Source: Cytospora piceicola (Eukaryota; Ascomycota; Sordariomycetes; Diaporthales; Cytosporaceae). From it: a stretch of 64,000 bases of DNA. The position numbers and the translations under genes were made by a program. Below, piece by piece: positions 12,754 to 24,084 of this stretch (positions are counted from its first letter, which is position 1; each line of letters starts with the position of its first letter). Location: positions 248,001 through 312,000 of the forward strand of contig JALQBC010000016.1 in the NCBI GenBank assembly GCA_023375675.1. Direction: 5' to 3'. Under the pieces are notes generated by a model. It worked only from the letters and a program-made list of their open reading frames with translations, made no database searches and had not been told where the DNA came from.

Positions 12754-12934
12754 TAAATATTTCGCCGCTTAAGGCTGCGGAGGAGACGATAGAGTAACGT
12801 TTAGAGGGCGTTACTTTATCGGATCTAGAGCAGCTTAAGCGGCGTATCTAACTATCTAACTAAATAGCTATTAAGTTTCCGATCCTTCTTAACGGAAGGC
12901 CTTCTCGGCAGGCGGTCCTACCGCCGTTCCCCAG
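12754..12934 (+). repeat. R2 hairpin element, copy G
   Basis: Third R2 copy. The 35-nt palindrome site is at 12787-12821, but its arms are broken by C-to-T changes (GTAACGTTT against GGGCGTTAC). The right end, with TACCGCCGTTCCCC, is intact. It is followed directly by a non-mutated R1 end fragment. Confidence 0.8.
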
Positions 12935-13011
12935 TATAAATCTCAAGGGCATAATTTCTGTGTGCCCGCCCGCCTTGTAAAACAAACATCAACCTTCCTA
13001 ACGGAAGGCAT
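12935..13011 (-). repeat. R1 terminal fragment without RIP changes
   Basis: About 77 bp in the same orientation as R1 copy C. It reads GCCCGCCCGCCTTGTAAAAC then CCTTCCTAACGGAAGG. Where copies A-C have T or A, this piece keeps C or G, so it is the closest thing here to the original R1 end. It forms the boundary with ordinary DNA. Confidence 0.75.
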
Positions 13012-16000
13012 TTGTCCCTTGAAAGTCTCTGTATCATATCTCGCACACGACGCTATCAACTGGTCTTGAACGGCCGACGTGCTCGTATCGCGAGTTGCTC
13101 GAACAAGTCGCAAGATCGTTCAATAGGTCGAAGCCTACGTGTGTACGCTCGAAGACCGGGTCTGACATCGGTATCGTGTCCTCCGTCTCCGTATTGAAGA
13201 CACTATGTAACATCCACGTTCGTGATGAAGGATGCCGTATTGGTGATCAATGGATAACTCACCCTCGATTCAATGTTTCCTCGACGAGGACCTAACAAGA
13301 ACAGGCGGAAGCGACTCCCGACAGCGTGTTATCGGCAGCCCTGTTGTGGCCCTCGTGGGCTTTCTTCGTCCTTTTGGTGCCCAATATGCTACTGCCATCC
13401 CCAAATTTTCTGCGCTTCGGCTTGGCTCGTTTTTGTCTCGCGGCTTGCGAACTTTGGTACAATTTAAGATACTGGAGAGATCGTGGTTAAGACACGTTGT
13501 GGTACGCGCCACGGTCGTAAGGCTCAGGAAGCGGTCCTTCTCCGGGTGGGGGAGAATGTCAGGGGGCAACACGCAGCGGCTGCCGCGAATTTGTGGGTTT
13601 GGATGAGTCTCGACAAGATTCAGTGACAAGCGAACATATTGCAGAAGAGAGCAGGCGTGCGGCTGATTCGCGGCCGTCCTATTTCCGAGTGGACTGCAAT
13701 GCGTGAGAGCAGGTGGACTGACCTTTTGTACGGCTTTGCGACATAACATCGAGTCTCTGCCATGGTGTCTGCACTGCTATCACCGATCCCCCAGCTCCCA
13801 CATATGATATTCGTGTGCTCGTCCAAGACGAACCAATTTCGTCAGCGCCCCGAGGTTTGCGTTGTCCCTTTTGTGACGTCTTCTTCTTCTACTGACAACC
13901 GCGTCGTAGTCAACCAGAATGATGGCGCTAGCCCCTTCGGCGGTATACATGATGGCATCCGATGTCCAGATTCCGTCGTGGGGATGTCCAGACGTCGTCG
14001 GGCATCATTGTCGACAGACAGCATAGCCGGCTTGGGGACTACGGCCCGTTACATATCCTCTCATCCTTCATCAAGCCACGACCTGTCGCATTGTCGAATA
14101 ACGGCAAGTGGACGTAAGGTATTTCTATTCTTGTTATCCCGTCGCCCGGTTTCATATATGTCCCCTTAAGCCGCCACCACTGGAACGCAGGCAAGCCATC
14201 CGTGAATGACTTCATCACTTGGGAGTATTGCAGAAGTATTTGTCCCGTCATTCGTCCAATGTTACTGCTCTTGCAGTTTTTAACGTTGATGGCTACTCAT
14301 TGGAGGAAGTAAATAGGCCTCGGGTATTGAAACTGCAACTACATAGCATGTCAGTGTGGTGTCACGGCCGACATTGAACGAGCGGCGTATTTTGGGTAGC
14401 TATGGCTTCGACAAAGGTGCAGATATCGCCCCAAGCCACGCAGTAAGTCAGTGCATGTAGGAAAAGTAATGCAGATCATGTCATGCCTGCTGCCCCCCCT
14501 ATCCTACTGCTTACTACTGTGTAGATAAGATGGGGTGCCTCATCATACAGTCCCAACTAAGCCTTGGGATGAGGAGACTCGCTCGTATCCTCGGGAGTAC
14601 GTTACATGTATTGGCCAATGATCTCATCTCATCATCTCGTCATCAGTAAATGTATCAACGGGCAAGCTTGCTTCTGCCGCGAGCTCTGTACGAATCATCA
14701 GTACACAGTCTGGTAATCAACTCGCTCGGGTTCATCTCAGGGGGAAGCCGTCTCTTATGCAGTGTCGATGCGAGGAGCCTTGCTGCTGTTCAGCCCGGCT
14801 CTGCGCATGCAACATCTCATCCGCTCAAGAACGGCCAAACGAACCAGTCTTGCTCGGATTGGTTTTGTTTACTTACAATTTCAAAGAGTTCCGATACTAC
14901 CCTCTAGGCCGGGACCACAATCGCCAGATCGCGGAGTGCCTTATTCCGGGTAATGACATCTGGGACTCAACACCTTTCTTGTCCCTCTCCGCGGTCATCC
15001 ACTGGCATTGCGAGAACCTCCCGAGCCTGTCTCACTGCCCTTGTGCTCATACTTTCAACCTGAGCAAGCCCCTGGAGTGAGTCGAGAGAGCCTCCTCAAC
15101 CTCCTCACCGCGATATGCAACGTCCCGGGGGTCTCGGTCATGCTCGAGTCTGCAACTGGCCCAAAGGGTGCTCAACGGGCAGCAGTTTTGCCTCGTGAAG
15201 ATGGGCGAGTCTGTGTTCATCGGATTCTATTCATTGGATGCCATTCATCGGACGCCACCGTGTACATATTCAAGGCTTCCGACACCCATCCAGATCGGGT
15301 GCTCACGGTCCAGACAAACTGGTTCCTGTTGGCGGCATATCGATCCCACTGGCTCCTGTGGCAAGCCTCACTCTCCACAAGCGACGCACAGCAGCTGGCT
15401 TACCCAGCATATGCAGTCTCAGCGCATGGCCAGATCAGAGTATGCCACACTGCCCTGCTACGAGGTCCCTACATGAGACATACTTCAGCAAAGATGCGTG
15501 CATGCATGGTGTCTAGCCAATTGCCCAGCCTTTCCGACACATTCTGGCCTTGGTCCGCGACCCATTGTACCGGAGTTAATCACCTTGTGCCACCTCGCTT
15601 GACCCCTCATCATCTTCTGCGCCCAGGACGAGACTTCAGATATGTTACTTGTGCAACTCCAAGATAACGGCTTCATAAGTGGCTATCCGACCATCTCGAA
15701 CCAATGCAGTTACTCATCACTCACCGTCTGACCAACACAGGGTTACCTAGACTTTATAATCTGACAGACTGAAAGGATGTTGATTTTTCGCAGGGACCAG
15801 CGCCGCCATCCGTTTTTCGCGGAGCCAGCCTTGCCATACCTGTTGTCTGTGCTGTCACTCTGTCTATCGTTCCTGTCACTTCATGCGTCCAGACTTGAGT
15901 GTAACGTGTACCTCTGACTCGGCTACCTGCTGCCTGTGTCCCTGGGGTGATGTCAAGGACTCAGGTCGGTTGCAAGCGGTCTCGTCTCGTATGGCGAAAC

Positions 16001-17147
16001 CTCGAAGAAGCAAGTACGTTACGAGACGAGCATCCTTGGGCTCATAGTGCGTTGGGTTGGGTTTTGCCACAACCTCGAAGGCTCTTGGTGGGCAGCCTTT
16101 AAATCGGGGACCTCTCACCAAAGCAGGGCGAAGCTGCCGCAGGTACTGAGAAGCGTCAGCCCAAGAACTTCTGAAATGCGTCTAGAGCATCTAGAGCACC
16201 TAGAAGGCAATGGGGGGCTGGCTGAACATGCGGTTCGATGGCAGTGGCCCCTCGCCGTCGGCCTTACTCCCGGGCCCGGGGTATCAGCTTTCCTGCAGGT
16301 CATAGAGATGACGCTGTTTGATTGATCAATGGCAGGCCTGGTTTCAGCCCTCCTACCAGGTGTGGACTGGCGTTTAGGCCAAGTAGGGAAAAGAAAAGGA
16401 AAGATTTTGTGCAGCTCGGGGTTTGCCACTTGTACCTATGGTTGCAGCAAAACCCTTCATGGTACCTTTCAGTATCGGCACGCGAGATCAAGGACGATCC
16501 GTCAATCACTTACCCTTGTACTTCACACGTTCGAGTCTGAGGGCTTGTACGACCCCTGTGCCACACCAGGACTTTGCATGAGATGAGCTGCAGAAGACTC
16601 GCCCGGCTTGTGCCACCCAGCATACACGGCAGTCTGACTGTCAGCACGTTGTTTGCCCGGCTGGTATATGCGTGTGTGCCGTACCTGCAAGTGCAGGAAG
16701 GAAAAGATTGATCTTCCCCCAGAGCCGGCACTGATCTACACAAATAAATTGCTGTGCCCTCCGTCCTGATGTTTGCCCCGGGGCGTCCACCTTTCTGTCC
16801 CATGTCGCCTCGTCTTGTCCCCTCTTCTACCGTTTCTTGCATCCATGACAAGCCTCGTGACAGTGGCAGCCAGTTCGGTCATACCCGGTGCTTGAGTTGA
16901 GTAGGACGCCTTCAAGCAAACACCGTTGAGCCCCGCCACGCAGGACTACTATTGCATTTCTGTGTCATCGCCCTTCACCCCGCGAACAGTATCCATAATC
17001 CTCCAGCCTCAGTTGCCCCGCTCCGTCCGGTGACCTTGCCCTAAGACAACTGTCCTGGGTTTTGCTCAGCTCCAGAGGAGCCCAAAACAGTCACACTGTC
17101 ATATAGCCAACAACAAACAGCCCCTGCCCCCCTCCCACACATACAAG
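13012..17147. other. Gene-poor region of normal composition
   Basis: About 4.1 kb with ordinary base composition and no supported gene. Open frames are short or depend on TTG/CTG starts. The longest (15008-15667, 219 codons, TTG start) has no motif and no recognisable family. No tRNA or clear repeat was seen. A C/CT-rich stretch just before 17148 is probably the 5' leader of the next gene. Confidence 0.6.
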
Positions 17148-18026
17148 ATGTCCGTCTACTCACGCCGATCCTCCTCGTCTTCTTCCGGCCGGTCCAACGG
17201 CTCCACCATCAGCGTCAAGTCCACAGACCTCAACGTGCCCCGCAGCAAGTCCCTCTCGGTCGTGACCTACCTCGCGGGCGGCGACCCCCGGCGGCACAAG
17301 AACCTCCGGCGGCAGAAGATCACGACCGAGTACGACAACGGCACCTACGACGTCCGCGAGCAGCTGTTCTGGGTCCGCGACCCCTACGAGGCCACATACT
17401 ACTGGGCCAGCAGCGGCTACGACGACTACGACGACCGGTCGAGCGTCTACAGCGGCGGCAGCTCGAGGGCGAGCTCACGCCGGAGCGGCGGCAAGCACGG
17501 CGGCCACAGGTCCCGCGGGGGAGCGCCCGCTGCCGTGCCGGTGCAGCCGATGCCGCCGCCACCGCAGCAGGGGCAGCACATGCCGATGGGTATGTGTGGT
17601 GGAATGCCCATGGGTGTGCCTATGGGTATGCCCATGGGTGGTGGTGGTATGCCTCCACAGATGGGTGGAATGCCGCCTATGATGGGGGGAGGGGGGCAGG
17701 GCCCTATGATGGGTGATGAGATGGTAGAAGACGACGACTACTCGAGCGTCTGCAGTACGGAGAGCTACTCGAGCAGCGGTAGCGGCTCGTACGGCTCTCC
17801 TCACCCCGGTGCCATGCCGCCTCACATGATGAGTGGTGGTGGGATGCCGGGTATGGTACCGCCTGCACACATGGGAGGGATGGGAGGGCCTCCGATGCAG
17901 ATGCCGATGCCACATATGGGAGGCCAGCCCCCGATGACGAGCAGCCATCCGCCAGAACCGTCTGTTCACCATGGTGTTGACAATGGTGGTGGGGATGATA
18001 TTCCCGAGTTCTTCCAGATTTCATGA
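17148..18026 (+). CDS. Hypothetical Ser-rich, Met/Gly/Pro-rich protein
   Basis: Single-exon gene of 292 residues starting at an ATG after a CA/CT-rich leader. The N-terminus (about 1-35) is Ser/Arg-rich. Residues about 36-90 form the only globular-looking part, with LSVVTYLAGGDPRRHKNLRR followed by a Tyr/Asp-rich stretch containing LFWVRDPYEATYYW. From about 130 to 260 the protein is low-complexity Met-Gly-Pro (MGMPMGG-type repeats), interrupted by an acidic Ser segment (DDDYSSVCSTES). There is no signal peptide or membrane segment. The strongly GC-rich third codon positions support real coding. Function unknown; the tail is probably disordered. Confidence 0.75.
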   Translation: MSVYSRRSSSSSSGRSNGSTISVKSTDLNVPRSKSLSVVTYLAGGDPRRHKNLRRQKITTEYDNGTYDVREQLFWVRDPYEATYYWASSGYDDYDDRSSVYSGGSSRASSRRSGGKHGGHRSRGGAPAAVPVQPMPPPPQQGQHMPMGMCGGMPMGVPMGMPMGGGGMPPQMGGMPPMMGGGGQGPMMGDEMVEDDDYSSVCSTESYSSSGSGSYGSPHPGAMPPHMMSGGGMPGMVPPAHMGGMGGPPMQMPMPHMGGQPPMTSSHPPEPSVHHGVDNGGGDDIPEFFQIS

Positions 18027-18921
18027 GGACAATGATGTTACGATTCCATGGCTGTATGGGTGAAAATGGGTTGATGACCATCATGATTCTGATGTTTTGC
18101 ATTTAGGAGTTATCGTGGGCTTTGTGTGTCACAAATAGTTGCAAAACAGTGAGCTGCTATGGAATAGCAGGATCACTTGGGAGTAGGGAGGGGCGTTTGG
18201 CGTTTGGGATCAGGGGGCGGAACAGAACTCCTGTGTAGCTAGCTGAACAGACGTTTTCAGGGCAATCAATGTACATGATCTATCTGCTCTACACTTGTGC
18301 AAAAAGCTCCATGCAGTGCTCTAAGCATTTGGCCATTCTATCATGATTATTGTACTGTAGTATACTTGTACTTCCTACCGTATCTCACTCAACCTTCATT
18401 GTAACATACTTGTACAGACCATCTCTCGATCATGAGGTTTCATTTACGAACTGTCCGGGACCATCTGATAGTCTGCCCCTTGGCACAAGTGGCATCCTGA
18501 AGTACACGTCTGACCTGATACCACGTAATCCTTTAATAGCCAGAGGCCACAGAAGATATACAGTCCGATATGCCGAGCATTCGCCCAAGAAGTGTAACTA
18601 TCGTGTGTCGGTTAGGCACCGATGCTGTGTCCGGGTTTCTGGTACAAGCACGCACTTCGTGGCACGAGGCTACACGTGTCAGTCGACATCGCACGCTCAA
18701 TTCTTGTGAGCTCGGCAGATCGCGTCGAGTACTGGTATCGGCGGTACGTTGCAAGCCGCATATACTTGGAGCCACGGGGAAGAGGCACATGGCGGCGTGC
18801 CATGTTGCCAACGAACTCAGCTTAGCGTCGGACTGAGTCGACAACAAATGACCACATAATATGTATGTGTTTGAATATACTTCACATCTGACTCTAGCCA
18901 CGGGTTTTTGCTGCTGTTCTA
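18027..18921. other. Convergent intergenic region
   Basis: Lies between two convergent genes and presumably holds both 3' ends. No gene, RNA or repeat recognised. Confidence 0.6.
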
Positions 18922-20378
18922 TCATAATTTTGGTTTCACTTCGTTTACAGATTCGTCCCTCCGCTGATTCGCCTCCGGCCCGACGCCCTTGATCAACGCC
19001 ATGAAGTCCTCATCCATCACCGTCTTCATCCTATCATCCACGTTGTCGACCCACTGTCTATATTCCTCCTCCTCCTTCCTCCATAGTTCAACTTCGGCTC
19101 TGATGAATCCAGCCGCGTTGCTAGCCACAACCCCAGGCTTCTCCATAGCCACAAGATGTCCCGCCCCTTCCACCACAAACTCCTTGACCCTCCCCGCTTT
19201 CGCACCACCGCTCCCACCAAGACCGTTACCCGTCAACTCTATCTTCTCCTTCCTCGTCTCTGGTGGACACACAGCGCTGTTCTCACCAGTAAGCCACAGC
19301 ACACCGGGCCTCAGCTCAGGCAGCCTCCCCGCCGTCACGGGAGACGGCGGCTGGTAGAATGGGAAGTTGGGGTACATATCAACGTCCTCAGTCGCATCAG
19401 GAACCAAACTCCTATCAAACGTCCTCTTCCCCGTCCCCGGATCCTTAGGACCCAAATGAGTAGGTCTATAATACGTAAAACACTCCATGTGCTTCGTAGA
19501 AGTCAGCGTGACCTCGCCGCCCCGCCTATCCGGGTACACCACCGTCGGGCACTCCCGAAACCCAAACTCGACGAGCCTGTCCACGGCGCGCGGGTCCCAC
19601 GTCGAGTAGAACTTGTTCCTGCGGACCCCCTTCTCGGCCTCGTCCCGGCTGGGCCAGAGGTCGCGCCGGCCTGCGGACGCGCGCATGGTACCGAAGCCGT
19701 ATAGGGGGCCGACCTTGATGTTGCGGGTGATGACGGGGTCGATCATGACCAGGGAGGTGAATAGCCGCGGGTGCAGGAGGCTCAGGTTTACAATGATGTT
19801 GCCGCCGAAGGAGTGCCCGATGCCGATAAGGGGGCGGGGCATTTGTGTCCGGAACACGTTGGTTAGGTGGAGGAGGTCGCGGGCGTGGTCCATCCAAGAG
19901 GCTGAGGGGGGAGGGGGAGAGAAGGAGGTTAGTTATGTGATTGGACTTGGTGTGTGTTTCTGTGTGAATGTGGTGACTAACGGTCATTGCCGAGTTTATC
20001 TTCGTTGAGCACGCCGCTCTGGCCTTGCCAGGCGATGTCTGCTATCCAGATGCTGCGGATGTTTAGGCCGTTCTGACGACAGGATCGGTAGAGGTCCTCC
20101 CACAGGGGCTCATAGAGCTCCTACGATGACTTGTATGTAAGCATGAGATACTTGGGATGAGTTGTTCTACTCGGGGTGGAAGTCACCTTTACAAAACCGT
20201 TGGCATGAGATGCGATAACAGTGATATCGCCCGGTTTCGGGTTTGGGTTGTCTTTGGGGATATACTGTTTCACTGCCAACCGAAGCACCTCCTCTTGTGA
20301 ATGGGCTGTTGCTCGAGCATGTTCGCGAATGTGTTGAGCGTCGACAACATGTTCCTTGATATCGAAGACGGCTGACAT
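18922..20378 (-). CDS. Alpha/beta hydrolase, Lpx1/AKT2-like, possible PTS1
   Basis: Three exons: 20378-20187, 20120-19982 and 19901-18922. Introns of 66 and 80 bp (GTGACT..TAG, GTTAGT..CAG) give 436 residues. The nucleophile elbow GHSFGG places the serine at about residue 141, and GAGHLVAME places the catalytic histidine at about 359: a standard alpha/beta-hydrolase layout. It resembles the fungal group that includes yeast Lpx1 and the Alternaria toxin-cluster hydrolases of the AKT2 type (family assignment from memory, no search run). The protein ends in PKL, which fits the peroxisomal PTS1 consensus. The start is the ATG at 20378; a longer frame upstream would need GTG. It shares a 785-bp divergent promoter region with the next gene. 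Substrate unknown. Confidence 0.8.
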
Positions 20379-21163
20379 GGTGGGTGAGTTTTGTGCCACG
20401 GTGCCAGTGTACCTACCTAGGTAGCTAAGTCAATTAGCTACTTGAACATATGCGCCCAGCCAGGAGCTTTGAGTTATGTACAATATATATACCTAGGTAT
20501 ATATTACAATATTACAATGTAGACAGGTGTAGACAAGAAGAACCTTGGAAGATGCGGAGTGCCGTTATCCAACCTCGGCGGGAACGAACCCCACAGGGCA
20601 ATGAACCCTAACTAAGACCGACCAGCCCACCTAAACACCCGCCTAGCCCGCCTATCGTCCGGGCACTGCCGGGCACTGCCGGGCACCCCGGACCACCAGG
20701 ATATAAGGATACCAGGGCTGCAGGGTATACACAGTAAGTGCTATACTTAGTAGTGGCGGGTAGGCCCTAACCCTCTAATTAAGCTCTGGCATCCCCACTG
20801 ATGACATCACCCCCTGAATGCCCAAAGAAACGGCCCAAGATAGAAGGGAAATTAAAAGCAATGAAACAACCTTGGAAATTCCAGCCAAGGCCACCATGCC
20901 TGAAGACGACTCATTTGATTCACATGTAGATATATGCCTCCACAATGGGGTATTCTATACCTACTTCCAAGTAGATCCCCATAAATGACACGTGGATCCG
21001 TATACATACATACAGGCTGAACCCTCCCTCCTTCTTTCGTCTTGCAGTAGTGTACTTCTTCCCACTCGGCTCACCTCAGCTCAGCTCTGCTCTGCCACTC
21101 GTTGTTGCCTCCTTTTTCCCTTGTGGCATTCGCAACTGATCCGGAGCTTGGAGGAGCTTCAAC
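20379..21163. promoter_or_regulatory. Divergent intergenic/promoter region
   Basis: Separates two head-to-head hydrolase genes. It contains a perfect 20-nt palindrome, ATATATACCTAGGTATATAT (20485-20504), a second ACCTAGGT nearby (20415), a tandem GGGCACTGCC repeat (about 20660-20690), and CT-rich sequence before the start at 21164. No TATA box can be assigned with confidence. Confidence 0.4.
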
Positions 21164-24084
21164 ATGAACAAGATGAACACGGCGACCGTTGGGCTGGCTG
21201 TGACGCCTACCGTGCTTTCGACATTTATATCACATGTAAGTTCCTACCGTGAGATCCGGGGGAGGGGGAGGGGAAGGGTCCCATCAGACGGAAGAACAAA
21301 GGAAACAATAAGACGGCAAACGGACAGAAGAGCAGACGGACAGAACTAACATTTGCCCTGTCACCACCGGGTAGTATCTCAAACGCAAGCCGCTCCACCA
21401 ACGGCCGACCGCGCACTTGTCCTACGATGAAGGGCTACACCTGATCCGATCGTTCCTCCAATATGTCTCCCACCACACCGTCGAGGAAGTCCAGGCCTTC
21501 ACGGCGCAGTGGGTCCCACACCCGCAATGGATCAAGGTCGACGACGTGACTGTCCCCGCCGACCACCTCGACCACGCCGCGCGGCTCCTCGAGGCGCAGC
21601 TCGGACCGGAGGGCGTCCGCAAGGTTGGCGGGCGCAAGTGGTGGCAGTGGCGCCATCCCCACGCCAGCGCCCTCGCCGCCGAGTGGATCGAGATGCGGTC
21701 CGACTACCACGAGCGCAAGAACAGCGGCGACCCGGGCAAGAGGGTCATGCTATACGTCCACGGCGGCGCCTACTTCTTCGGCAGCGTCGACATGCACCGG
21801 TACCAGCTGCAGCGCCACGCGCGCAAGCTCAAGGCGAGGGTCTTCGCGCCGGATTACCGGCTCTCCCCGCAGTTCCCCTTCCCCTGCGGCCTCCAGGATT
21901 GCCTGGCGGCGTACTTGTATCTCCTTACCTTCCAGGAGCCGAATACGATCGTGCTGGCGGGGGATTCCGCGGGCGGTGGTATGGTGTTGTCTATACTGGT
22001 CACGCTAAGGGATCAGGGAATACCCCTTCCTGCTGGTGCCGTGCTCATCAGCCCGTGGTGTGATCTGACGCACTCCTTCCCGTCCGTTGCTGGCGACGCC
22101 CCCCTCGATTATATACCACAGTCTGGGTTCCATCAGAAGCCCTCTCCGGCATGGCCACCTCCCGGAGATAATGAGTTGAAGGAGTTGAAGAGGATGGCTA
22201 TGTTGGAAAAACAGAAGAAGCAATGTGCGTATAATGAGAGACGAACGTGGCTTGAGGTCCATGGGGCTGACAATACTCAAAGCTTCGTCGAAGGGCAAAG
22301 AGCCGGATACCGATGAGACTCCTACGGAAAACGATATTGCCAACGCCTCTCCGACACACTTGTCCGTTGTCATTGACGGGAAGAATGTCGAAATAGAGGA
22401 GCAAATACAGGTGAGAGAATCAGTTCACAGGCTGCAGGTGTTCTTGACTGACCATACCGCAGATGTATGCCACTAATGAACTACTATCTCACCCCCTTGT
22501 CAGTCCTGTCATGCAGCCGACTCTGGGCGGCTTGCCTCCTCTTCTTATTATGGTTGGTGGAGGGGAGATCTTGCGAGATGAGCAGATCTATGTCGCCCAT
22601 AAATGCGCCAATCCGTCCAAATACCTACCCCCGGAGTCGACCCTAAACGATAAGGCTCGCCACCAAATCGACACCTACAGGCCGACAGATGTACAACTAC
22701 AAGTCTGGGACGACCTCTGCCATGTCGCACCGACACTCAGTTTCACCAGGCCTGCGAAGTACATGTACCGATCAGTCTCACAGTTTAGTGCATGGGCGTT
22801 GGCCAGGGCACAGAAGACGGAGATTGAGGTCCTGGACGACAGTGACATCTCATTCATCTCGACTACGACGTCTGATTCCGATAAAGAGGAAAACACCAAG
22901 GTGAGTGATATTGTTCCGGTTGATACAGACAGATGGCTGATTTTATAATTTTTTCTTAGCGAGATGAACAGGCCATCATGGCAGAGTCAAAGGGCCAGAT
23001 CGGTAAAGCAGGCGAGGTGTTGCCCCCATTCCAGAACCATATGATCCGGCAACGAGTTACAAGGCACGGCATCATCTTCCCGTTGGCACCATCATCCCAG
23101 CTTCCTGGGTGCACCATGGCATCTGAGCTCGTTGGCGTAGTGAAGGAAGGGCCCGTCAAGAAATGGCTCGCACAGAAGAACGAATGGGACAAGCGTTTCG
23201 CGTCCACCAAGAAAAAGAACCAGAAGAAATTCTTACAAGATCTTATCATCGGATACGAAGGATTCGGGGAGGGAGAACTCCCGCCGCCAAGCGCCCTTGC
23301 TGGCCGGAGGTTGAAGGGAGGTAACGAAGTTATGGGCACGAAGAAGCGCGTCAGGAGCATGGGAATGGCAATGTGGTCGGGCTGGGGATCCAAACACGAC
23401 AGGAACACCATGGTAAGAGAGGAGAAGGCAGACAGGGTCGGGGACAGATCTGTAGAGACGACGGCTGCCACAGGGGAGGACGGACAGGGGGCGAGATCGT
23501 ACGGGGACATCAAGCGGCAGTCCACTGCGAAACCGTCATCCCCACCCGGCAACCAGAGGAGCCGATCACGAAGGGTGAGTGTACGGGACGAAAGGCAAAC
23601 GGGAGAGGGTGACTTTGACGTCGACGAGGATACGCCCGTGGCCGAGCTCCTCTCCAGGAGGGAAGAGAGGGAGACGGGACTGCAGCCACCGCCACCGCTA
23701 CCACAAATCCTCACATCAGCAGCGCACACGCCCGACGTCGGCATAGGCTCGACGGGGAAGCGGCCGTACGTGGACGGCATAGCGGTGCCGTTCTCGATCA
23801 AGAAGGACGGCGCCGAGACGGCGAGCATGATGACCCTGACGAGCAACATGAGCCAGGGCGGCGGCCCCGCGTCGCGGACTATCAGCCCTAGCCTCTGGAC
23901 GGGCCGGGACTCGGGCGAGGTTGTCGGCGGGTGGCGCAACTCGGATGTGGATGGGGACGGCGACGAGCAGTATGTTGATGGTGGTATCACGCCTGCTTTT
24001 GAGACGCCTGCCATGGAGAGGCCGGGGCTGGAGACGTTTAGTACTGCTGCGGAGAATCTGCCCACTAGTAAGACGGGCGTATGA
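21164..24084 (+). CDS. HSL-type alpha/beta hydrolase with long tail
   Basis: Five exons: 21164-21235, 21375-22224, 22283-22410, 22463-22900 and 22960-24084. Introns are 139, 58, 52 and 59 bp, and the product is 870 residues. The oxyanion motif HGGAY (about 153) and GDSAGG (Ser about 222) are those of the hormone-sensitive-lipase/GDXG family. GGGEILRDEQ and WDDLCHVAP further on should carry the catalytic Asp and His. The last ~370 residues are charged and Ser/Pro-rich and look disordered. The second intron (GTGCGT..GGCTGAC..AAG) is inferred from a frame change and a good branch site; without it the frame would be broken. Similar multi-exon hydrolases are common in filamentous fungi. Likely a lipase or esterase; substrate unknown. 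Confidence 0.85.

Larger units (their letters stand above)
1..12934. repeat. AT-rich RIP-degraded compartment
   Basis: No gene is visible and no open frame of about 60 codons or more occurs in the first 13 kb. The sequence is dominated by A and T; CpA and TpG are nearly absent by eye, while CpG, CpC and CpT survive. That is the signature of repeat-induced point mutation (CpA to TpA) known from Pezizomycotina. The block contains R1 and R2 repeats and TAAG/TTAC arrays, annotated separately. It is probably heterochromatic; whether it is subtelomeric, pericentromeric or interstitial cannot be told from this window. No TTAGGG telomere array is present. Confidence 0.9.

Noticed and set aside
15008..15667. 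219-codon plus-strand frame as a gene
   Set aside because: It needs a TTG start, has no recognisable domain, and overlaps several other frames of similar quality.
22180..22300. Frameshift in the HSL-type hydrolase
   Set aside because: The frame change is fully explained by a 58-bp intron with GTGCGT donor, GCTGAC branch and AAG acceptor.
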